A DNA stretch of 64,000 bases from Apricaphanius iberus (lineage: Eukaryota > Chordata > Actinopteri > Cyprinodontiformes > Aphaniidae): assembly GCA_028564705.1 (NCBI GenBank), contig JAPXFQ010001693.1, forward strand, positions 1-64,000, read 5' to 3'. Below, piece by piece: positions 55,798 to 64,000 of this stretch. A program made the position numbers and the translations under genes. The number at the start of each line of letters is the position of its first letter. Position 1 is the first letter of the stretch. The notes under the pieces are model-generated. The model was not told where the DNA came from. It saw nothing but the letters and a program-made list of their open reading frames with translations, and did no database searches.

Positions 55798-56002
55798 TGG
55801 CGACATGGAACTTTGAGGGCATTGGCCAGCAAGTGACATGGAATCTAGAGGGCATCGGCGAGCCGGCGACGTAGAATGTTGACAACTGAGGGGCGGCTGG
55901 CGAAGTGGAACCTTGAAGGCATCGGGCGGCCAGCGACACAGAACCTAGAGGGCGTCGGCCAGCCTGCGATTTGGAATCTTAAAGACGTCAGGCGGCCCTC
56001 AA
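55798..56002 (+). repeat. ~33-bp minisatellite, about six units
   Basis: Units start GCGACRTGGAA and continue CTTGARGGCATCGGSCRGCC; six diverged copies run from 55798 to about 56000. Because 33 is a multiple of three, several frames stay open (minus-strand ORFs with an 11-residue R-x-M-P-S-R-F repeat), which is likely a by-product and not a gene. Confidence 0.7.
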
Positions 56003-56089
56003 AGAGACGCTGGAGACCCTCGACGAGGCAATTGAGGCAATCCAAGGGACCCTTGGAGATCAACGCAAACACACCACACTCCTAACAGT

Positions 56090-57480
56090 ACCACAACCTA
56101 ATGATAATGAATGATGTGCTTTTTTAATTATTTGTCATGGGATTTGTGATTTATTTACTTGAAATAATTCATAATTAAAATACCTACAAATCAGAAGTTG
56201 CGTATATTACATTAGCTAACAGTACCTAGCACTTGAAATACTCACCAAGTACTCCTATACTCCTGTCAGCAATGAATAATACAGTTTGGCTACAGGTCAC
56301 ATGGCCTAAGAGAATTGGGCAATAACAGAATGAGAATGTTATAGTTGAGTCTCGCTGCCCAATTGCAGCTGTGATTCCACTCAAATCAGTTCACTATCAC
56401 CTGATCGCCTCCACAGTCATCGTATTTCAATTGAATGTCTTAGGGACTGATTTATTTATGGTTTGCTCTTGTTAAAACTGGCGCTAACAGCACAGTGTCG
56501 CAAAAACAGGTGATATCCGATTTACTTACATGATGCAGAGAGCATTGCTCCTGTTAAACCCAGGGCAAGATGCACATAAAAAATTTAGCATTTTTCCCTA
56601 ATCTGAATATGCAATAAGAATTCTGTGAGAAGATGCAAAACATTGGGAGAACAGCCAAACAAGTAGGCGTTCCAGGCGCAGTGTGATTTACAAAGCATAA
56701 AATGTGTGAGTCTGCTGTTTTAGCACATATTTCTTTCACTTCTGAAAGGCATATCTTAACTTTGCGCCACCACATTCAACATAAGTTTATTATTGTCAAA
56801 CGAAAAATTTAATTTACACACAATAAAGCCTAATAGTAATTAACATTGTAATGGCCAAAACCTGAGTTATTTAATTATTTACCTGTTTTTTCCCCAAAGA
56901 GGAATCATAAATCCCTGCAAGCTCAGCGCATCTTCACCTGCCAAAGACGCAAGGTAAACCTTATCAAAATGTCCTCTAAAACATTTGTTTTTAAAACTTT
57001 TGTTCATGTTTACTACCTTTGAAATAGGGGAAAGAAAGGGGACCAGGGGGGATTACTTGTGAAGAAGGCCATGGACCAAATTCAAATCCATTAATCCACA
57101 ATACTGCCATTTTTCCAGGCAGCATAAGACATAGCCAGCTCTTCTTGCAGCAACTGCTAGGGTCATTTTCCAGTTTAGATCTTCAGATTATTTGCAGATC
57201 ATCATTAATTCTGTTCTAACCATACAGTACACTGATTTTGCATTTAACTTTTAATATCAGATGAAACATCAGAACATCATTTTTGGTGCTCAGAGCTAGC
57301 TTTGGCCCTTTTGGTGCACTGTGCCAGATTGTGATAGGGCAGGTTATGATTACAGGAGTGTGTGCGTGCGTGTGTGGTGTGGGGGTTGAGCATGTAGCCA
57401 TAGTTAACATATACCTGCATTGTGTTGTTGACTTTATAGTTTAACTGATCATGCATGTAATATCAGTGGAGAAGAAACAC
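56090..57480. other. no recognised gene; possible MITE at 56470-56775
   Basis: AAAACTGGCGCTAACAGC near 56477 and AACTTTGCGCCACCAC near 56757 are loose inverted words with element-like spacing. The rest shows a CA/GT patch (57358-57378) and AT-rich sequence only. Confidence 0.3.
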
Positions 57481-57483
57481 CCC

Positions 57484-57605
57484 TCTTTAACAGGAATATA
57501 CCTACAGCAGAACCAGAACATGGCTTAGTACAAGCAGCTATCTTTCTCCTCAAGCCACGACTGACTGTGGCTTGAGAAGACAGAAGAGATGTACAAAAAG
57601 AATTG
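57484..57605 (-). repeat. L2 3' UTR relic
   Basis: CTTTAACAGGAATATACC, GCAGAACCAGAACATGGCTTA and TACAAGCAGCTATC correspond, diverged, to the minus-strand L2 3' UTR text at 62318-62375 (TTTTAACAGGAAGAAACATC, GCAGAACCAGGCTCAGCAC). Confidence 0.55.
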
Positions 57606-57930
57606 AAATAACAGATGTAGAAGTGCATTCTATCTTAAAGAAAGTATATAAAATATCAGGAAAGGGAGGCTGTTTAGTTGTTTGGATTGGTGTTACCCAA
57701 TTATCCTCTCCAAAAAAGAGAACATCAAATCAGATGTAGCTGTCATGGAGAGAAAGCGCTGATAGAAAACATAGTAAACAGTTGACATAACAACAAATAA
57801 TGCAAATTGGAGAGTATTTGAAGATGATAGAGGGATGGTAATATATAGCAAAGACTCATCCCTTAAGGTGCTGTTAGAATCATACTTTTTTTTATACTGT
57901 TTTCACATGCTGTATTGATTTGATGCAAAC

Positions 57931-58347
57931 TAGAGGGTGACACGGGAATCAATTGTCGCTCCGGTCCCATCCCGATCCCAAAAAAATACTTCCGTCACGT
58001 TCCGATCACGTGACAGCCCCCCCACCCAAAAAAAAAACTTGTCCTGAAAAAATCCAGAGAGAAAGACTTCCGTCCCGACACAAATCCCGTAGATTAGTAA
58101 TTTACCTCCTATAGCGCTCGCTCCCCCTGCCCCCCTTTAAACCATAGCCTAGCACAGTATCAAAGATCATCTATTTAGCTTTATCTGCCATCTTTAACCG
58201 TCATGAAAGGACTCGATTTTTTTCTGACTACCAAACTATTAAGATACATGAATTTTTAGTAACCAACAGTGAAATTGACTCCCGTCCCGTGGGAATCCTG
58301 CAGAAATCTCGTGATCCGTGGGAATCCCGAAAAATTGTCACCCTCTA
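57931..58347. mobile_element. 417-bp hAT MITE
   Basis: Ends TAGAGGGTGACA and inverse TGTCACCCTCTA... (rc TAGAGGGTGACAATTTTTC), flanked by an exact 8-bp duplication ATGCAAAC (57923-57930, 58348-58355). The interior repeats CCCGTCCCG/GGGAATCC words on both arms. Non-coding. Confidence 0.85.
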
Positions 58348-58589
58348 ATGCAAACTACTAAAAACAAGAAAAAGGTATTACTTTACAGAGGAAACTCCCA
58401 TTTCAAGTTTTGTTTCCTGAGAAAGCTTAATCAGAAGGATAATAGAAAACCAAAAATAGTCTAAAGAACATCTTTACATTTTCTTCTAAATATGTAATAT
58501 TTACAAGATACATGTATTTTTTCTTATGAACACGTTCAAATCATTTCAATCTGGCTTTTTTCACTTTATCTCAACATCTAACATCTAAC

Positions 58590-58800
58590 TCAGCAATCAC
58601 TCCGACTAAGAAAGGATGTAGCCAGAGTGGAGAGGAAAAACTCCCCTTAAACAGGAGTGTTGACCTCCAGCAAAACCTGGCTCAGTACAAGCGGTCATCT
58701 TCAACGACCATCTTGGGATTTGAGAAAGCAGAGCAGAGACACAGAAAGAACAAAAAGAACTAAGAGTACTTTCTATGCTAATCCAGAATTTTCTATATTG
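58590..58800 (-). repeat. L2 3' UTR relic
   Basis: GAGAGGAAAAACTCCCCTTAAACAGG, CAAAACCTGGCTCAGTAC and AAGCGGTCATCTTC match the minus-strand L2 3' UTR at 62310-62375; a more diverged copy. Confidence 0.65.
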
Positions 58801-58849
58801 CTTTCTATGTGTGGTGGTAAAAAAAAAAACAAATACAAAAAAAAAAAAA

Positions 58850-59560
58850 ACTAACTGCAGAAACACAATGGTAGGGCCATCAAGAGTAGGAACAGGAAAG
58901 CTGAAAACATGTAATAAATAAATACTAATTAAATCACAGTTTTAGGATAATCATTTTTGTTCAGTTTATAGTTAAAACCCATTGTTTCATAGTGTCGTTG
59001 AAAGTGATGGCCATTATCTTCTGCATGTTTAATCTAAGTTCTAAGTATCTAAAGTATAAGCTATCTGACAAGCAATAATTCACACGGGAATCACAAACTA
59101 CTCAAAGGCTGTTGAAATCTCTGAGGATCTTGATCTTTATTAGGCACACACAGATACACAGCTGGACACGAGAAGACATACGGACTTTGCTTGGATGTTG
59201 TCATTATATACCCATAATTACATTTTAAAAAGTACATTGGTGGTAACTCTGCCTCAAGTAAGACAAATAAACATTTAATATGAAACAAGATAACACACAA
59301 TCAATAACTCCTCTCCAGCTGGTTCAAATGGTCACCCAGTTAACTATTCTTGTACAAGTTCTCCTCTCCTTTCCTCTCACCCTGCACATTTTGAGCGGTA
59401 AGCTGTCCCTTGCTTCTCACTTTTACTCTTAATAACACACTGTAATCTCTGCTCTCTGTTCTTCACCCTACTTTTGTTCCTTCTTGGCCCTTCAAGCTCT
59501 TTGACACCTGCAGTCCTGCTTCAGTCAAGGTCAGGGAGTTTACTAGTCAAACACACATAC
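58850..59560. other. no recognised gene
   Basis: AT-rich, no repeat ends or domains seen. Confidence 0.35.
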
Positions 59561-59564
59561 CCTG

Positions 59565-60053
59565 CATCCGAAACTACTGAATGTTAGCCTCTAAGCACTT
59601 ACACTACCAACTAATCCTTAACCTTTCATGGGGTCAACAGTGAGAACACTATGGCTAGTAGTCTAGGGAGCCGTTGCAAATGTGCCCATATCGAACAGCC
59701 TTTCTACCCGACATCATTACGCGACGTAAACGCACATGAATGAGGCATATAAAAATAAACCTTCGGAAGAGGTTATTGTACTCTTTTTTACAGTCTATGA
59801 CTCACATGTGCGCGTCTTTTCCCTTAAAAAAAAAAGCGTTCTTTCCCTTTCGGCCATTTTCGTTATTTTACGTGAGGTGGGCCGGGCAACTTGTATTGAT
59901 GGCGTCTTGTGGCGCAAGGGATTGTGGGATGGCACATAGCTCCTAATCGCCACTTAGTTAGCATCAGAGGTCCCTATGCTAAAGTGGCTATGATAGTTAG
60001 CATACAGGCCACTTTCCCTAACTCCTTCCTAACTGGAAGCCCAATTCGGATGC
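59565..60053. mobile_element. ~490-bp MITE
   Basis: TGCATCCGAAACTACTGAATG at the left and inverse (rc ATGCATCCGAATTGGGCTTC) at the right end. The interior is CpG-rich (ATTACGCGACGTAAACGC) with GTTAGCAT/ATGCTAAC words on both arms. Target duplication not clear. Confidence 0.5.
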
Positions 60054-60059
60054 ATCTTA

Positions 60060-62090
60060 TCATGGCGGATGCTGATGCACATCCGGTTTGGCGTAAGACC
60101 TCTTACCAATTTAGTGGTTTCGGCTGCACCCATAGAAACACAGCTGCACACACACACAGGCCTGCAGCTAGTTGGACAGGAGTATAGTTAGAAACATTAT
60201 TGTTTTAGACCTATTTTACCCTAAATTACCCTCTACAACAGTTAAAAGCTTTTCTAGTCTTCATGACTAATTTCTATTATTGTGACAAATAGCGTCCTAC
60301 AACAGACAGAATTAACGAGTAGACATTTTAAGAATTTTTGTGGGGTGTTTTGATATCACGTGACAGATATTTATAAACATCTTAATGCAACTGAAGCAAA
60401 TCGGTCAACCACATGAAGAAGGAGAAACATCACTAATTGGAATTTAGGCATGTAATGCATGGAGATAAATTTTGATACCCGTTTCTTCCTGTGTCCTATA
60501 TCCATGCTCATTTTAACAGGGGTTGAAGATGGAAATTTTGCAACCAATGAGGAGGAGAAACAAGCCTCTTGGGCTGAATCTCAGCAGTAAAAATGTTAAA
60601 AGTCTGACTTGCATGGTAAAAAAAAGACCTCAATAACAGTTGTAGCATTCAGCAAACCGGAAGAGTAAGGAAGATGGACCGATACAGATATTATATGATC
60701 CATGATGGTTATGAAAATATGGTGCTGCCTTACTTGTGCTACAAAGCGTTAAAACAAATCTTTAGACGGAAACCTTCCTGCCTGCTTTTTCCCTTGGTCC
60801 AACCAAATAGACAACATTTTTCACAAAAACAACCTTTAGAGTTTACGTGATTTTTTGTTGCCTCATATGTTCAGAATTGTTAATTTGGGGTCTTTCTGTA
60901 TCCCTTTCCTATTAGTGTCTGTATCTTAGCATGGACAGCTTTGGTCCTTGATAAAATTTCACTGAAAATAAAGTATTTTTGCATTTTAATCAGTATTTAA
61001 TTTTTTGATGTGACATTTGCTCCTTTGATGTCTTTTGTGAATCTATTAGCACTATATCAGCACGGAATACAAATGAAGAACCAGAGAGAACAGAGGAAGT
61101 AAAGAAAACATGTAGAGGAGCTGAAGAGAATATACATGAGAGTGATGAAGAGGTTGTTTGCTTAAAGGTTGTGGTGATGGCTGGCAGTGGAGATAAAGTG
61201 GACAGAGTTTGCAGCCACACTAACAACCATGAGAGGAGCGCAGTGGAGAGGCTCTTGGGGAAAGACGTAGCCTGCACTTAAGAGCCAATTACCCACCATG
61301 TACACATCTCCTACTCCTCCCTCTTCTTCCCGCTATCGCTCCCTCTCTGCTATCCAACATGGCACTCATCTTAGTATAATGGCCCACAGGGACTCTCACA
61401 CATACATACACACAGGCATGTTTGCATGTATTCTGTGTGATTGTGCACGTAAACCTCTGCCTTGTGTGTGTGTGTGTGCATATATTTCAAATCTTTTCAT
61501 CTTTTCTTTAACTCTTTATGTCCTTTCTCTACCTCTATCTCTACTTGACTCTACACACACACCAACACATTGACACACACTCATCTTATATTAATGCGTC
61601 TGAGGGGAGGCACTCAGCAGCACAGCAGGGGGCTTCCTGGCAAGTCACGAAAGCCCTGAAAACATACACTTCTGCTCACGCTACCACTACAGCACACACA
61701 CATTAATGGAATGTGTACTTTCATGAAAACAGAAATTAAATTCCTGGGAAAAACAAAAACAGCAAAAGCTATACTGCAGGATTAATGCATGTTCACAGAA
61801 TGGTGAGGGGTACAGAGGAGGTGCTCCTGTGCTGTCACCAGTATCCGCTACATGATTTGGGTAGAGATTCCGTGATCAGGAGGCTGAAAGCGCGCCTAAA
61901 AGGACAGGGAACTCTGCCAGAGGGTATTCTAACATTACAAGGTCTGGTGACCTTTTTGTCAAGTCTACTCAGTCATGAAAATATGATTTATCTCCATCGT
62001 TTCAAGTTTTACTGTATCTTTTCCAAGGAGGGAAACTTTATTCAAATAAAAAAAAAAAAACTATAAATAAAGGTCAGTAGAGGACTGAAT
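60060..62090. other. no recognised gene; CA/TG microsatellites
   Basis: Short CA runs at 60149-60160, 61395-61412 and 61552-61580, and a TG run at 61464-61478. ORFs (61298-61573, 61785-62066) are low-complexity or featureless. Confidence 0.35.
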
Positions 62091-62130
62091 GTTAAAACGT
62101 TCCTAAAATCTATCTTTAATATTTTAATTC

Positions 62131-62663
62131 AATTCAATTCAGTTTATTTATATAGCGCCTTTTCACAACAGATGTCATCTCAAGGCACTTTACAAGAAGA
62201 GTTATTACAATACAATGTTTAATGTAGAAATTAGAGAACCACAGAAGATTGCGTTGTGTAATTCTCAGCAATCCCTCACACTGAGCAAGCATGAAGCGAC
62301 AGTGGAAAGGAAAAACTCCCTTTTAACAGGAAGAAACATCCGGCAGAACCAGGCTCAGCACAAGCGGTCATCTGCCGAGACCGTCTGTGGTTTGGAGAAT
62401 ACAGAACAGAGAAACAGAACAGAGATACAGAACAGAGACACAGAAAGAGCAACAGAGCTGATGCAGAAGGTTGTTGCAGGACGTGGAGAACTTTCCGTCA
62501 CTGCAATGCCATCTTAGTCAGGGTCGTCAAGCAGGGCGGGTCAGGAGCACCGACTGTAGGAAGAGACTAAGAGAAAGCAAGTTAGCGCTTGAAGTGACAG
62601 CACATCATGCAGTTGGGGAGAAGTAGGAGAGAAAGTAGGAACAGACCCTAATAATGTCCTCCA
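62131..62663 (-). mobile_element. L2 LINE 3' UTR copy, 5'-truncated
   Basis: Minus strand. Tail AATTC units at 62129-62141, then TAGCGCCTTTTCACAACAG, matching the 3' end of L2 copy 1 (7583 back to about 7085) to GAGGACATTATTAGGG. Contains a local triplication of ACAGAACAGAGAY (62400-62440). No rRNA segment is covered. Confidence 0.85.
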
Positions 62664-64000
62664 AAAATATGTATTGAATATGACCAACAAATTATTGTCG
62701 GAGATTTGAACATCATACTGACAACCCCCAGTATAGACGGACTAAAACACTAAGTAATACTCTCCATAACTTTAGTCTAACAAAACATGTCAATCAGCCA
62801 ACACACAAACAATGACTTTAGACTTAAACATTAGCAAAGGACTGAAAATCTCTAACATCTCCGTAGTGGATGTTGTATTATCTGACCATTTCTGCATCTT
62901 CTTTGAAAACATGATCCTGACTAAACTATCTAATCAAAATAAGACAATAGTAAAAAAAAATGCTTCTTCATTGACAGTTCAGCTGAAATCCTTAAACAAA
63001 TTTACTGCTCTAACCCCCCAAACAACCCCCCCCCCCCACACACACACACACCCCAACACACACTCTGTTAACAAGCTGGTTGATGACTTTATCTCTAAAG
63101 TCTCAGATATCAGTGATAGCATTGCTCCAACTAAAGTTAAAGTAGCCTCAGGTAGAAACAAGTACGTAGTGAAAAACGGGAGTCCCGCCAGGCTGAAAGA
63201 ACATTGAGGAAAACTCAACTTCAGGTTCACTATGAGATCTACAAAAACAGGCTGAACAAATATAACATAACTTTGGAAACTGTAAGAGAAACATTCTTCT
63301 CTGAAGTCATTAACAGAAACATTAATAACGCTTGGACTCTATTCGCAACAGTTGAAAGACTAACTAATCCTCCAGTGACAGCAGCTCCTGGGCTAGACTC
63401 CACTGGGGCCTGTAGTGACTTTGCCAACTTCTTCACTGAAAAGATTCTGGAAATTAGAAGATCAATCTGTAAAGCAGCACCCAACCCACCACCATTTTCA
63501 CTCCAAAGTAAAAATAATGCAGATAAAATGTCTGATTTCAAAAAACTAAATCAATCACATCTTGATGAAATTATTAAACAGCTAAGCTCCTCCTCCTGCT
63601 GCATCGATATCTTACCAACACCTTTTTTAAAGAACGTTATCCCTGTCATTAAGGCCGATCTGATGCTAATAGTTAACTCATCCTTTCAGTCAGGTGTTTT
63701 CCCCCAGGCCCTCAAAGCAGCAGTTATCAAACCCCTATTAAATAAGAAAAACCTAGATAATACACTGATGCAGAACTATAAAACTACCATTCATCAGTAA
63801 GATTATTGAAAAAGCTGTACTGTATCTCAACAGTTAACTACATTCCTGACAATAAAAAACTGCTTGGATAATTTTCAGTCTGGTTTCCATGCCCATCACA
63901 GCACTGAGACTGCCCTCATCAAACTTTTCAATGACATCCGCATAAATACAGACGGCGGCAGAACCACAGTTCTGGTTGTGTTAGACCTCAGTGCAGCATT
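62664..64000 (+). pseudogene. L2-clade ORF2 (endonuclease end to RT), runs off the window
   Basis: Starts inside the endonuclease (QQIIVGDLNI near 62680, with a shift; LSDHFCIFF near 62878-62905) and continues through the linker (63204-63800: FANFFTEKILEIRRSI, IDILPTPFLKNVIP, LKAAVIKPLL) to the RT start ([15 protein letters not shown] near 63876, VLVVLDLSAA at the edge). The stop near 63207 and shifts near 63800 and 63830 kill it. A different subfamily from copies 1-3. The catalytic YADD would lie beyond 64000. Confidence 0.8.
63025..63062 (+). repeat. C12 and CA microsatellite inside L2 ORF2
   Basis: A run of C followed by CACACACACACACAC interrupts the L2 linker, adding low-complexity Pro/Thr/His codons in frame. 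Confidence 0.8.

Noticed and set aside
61298..61706. Thr/His-rich ORFs near 61.3-61.7 kb
   Set aside because: They translate CA/TG microsatellite; no gene support.
63025..63062. CRISPR-like or regulatory array
   Set aside because: Simple poly-C/CA microsatellite with no spacers.

Overview
This looks like a teleost fish nuclear chromosome segment that is almost entirely mobile-element sequence. The families present are typical of ray-finned fish: L2 LINEs with an esterase ORF1, L1/Tx1 LINEs, a Rex1/CR1-like LINE, Expander/RTE tails, Tc1 and IS630-type mariners, a Harbinger, hAT and TTAA MITEs, and a Ty3/Gypsy relic. I recognise no single-copy host gene. The stretches without recognisable elements (about 13.6-15.0, 22.0-24.5, 27.8-30.0, 52.3-54.3 and 58.8-61.3 kb) are AT-rich with no coding structure I trust. 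There is no bacterial-type operon and no CRISPR array.

Left part (0-19.3 kb). A Tc1-like transposon (2134-9111, inserted at a TA) has long inverted repeats, and a 5.4 kb nearly intact L2 LINE (2187-7583) sits inside its left one. The L2 carries ORF1 (zinc-knuckle-like cysteines, coiled coil, SGNH esterase) and ORF2 (endonuclease plus reverse transcriptase) in one frame, separated by a single UGA. Its 3' UTR has captured about 380 bp of antisense 28S rDNA. The Tc1 transposase is dead. Then come a minus-strand Gypsy gag/integrase relic (10.85-11.93 kb), a minus-strand L2 3' end broken by a TTAA-flanked MITE (13.1-13.4 kb), and a nest at 15.0-19.3 kb: a TTAA-type MITE holding a Harbinger-like element with a Myb/SANT relic, which holds an RTE tail, a foldback MITE and an intron-containing IS630/Tc1-mariner.

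Middle (19.3-46.6 kb). An unassigned ORF (19.8-20.3 kb), a GTA-flanked DNA element (20.5-22.0 kb), a minus-strand Rex1/CR1-like LINE end (24.5-25.5 kb), a second L2 copy cut off by a TA microsatellite (26.4-27.7 kb), an old L2 fragment (30.0-30.8 kb), and an L1 with matching 17-bp target duplications (31.3-35.75 kb, minus). A third L2 (38.5 to about 45.8 kb) has lost most of ORF2 and is interrupted by a 0.3 kb insert and by a 4.8 kb TA-flanked DNA transposon (40591-45414) that I cannot assign to a superfamily.

Right part (46.6-64 kb). A decayed plus-strand Tx1-type L1 with a GC-rich 1.2 kb 3' UTR, an L2 3' end, two hAT MITEs with exact 8-bp duplications (51.6-52.3 and 57.9-58.3 kb), an inverted pair of tRNA-headed SINE-like repeats (54.9-55.4 kb), a Tc1 remnant, a ~33-bp minisatellite, several minus-strand L2 3' UTR pieces, and an L2 ORF2 that runs off the right edge.

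The genes do not form a pathway; the window records successive insertions. The observations most worth following are the same-frame ORF1-UGA-ORF2 layout without an AUG for ORF2, the antisense 28S piece inside a LINE, the unassigned 4.8 kb transposon, and the palindromic SINE pair. Family names come from recognition of motifs and repeat ends, not from a database search.
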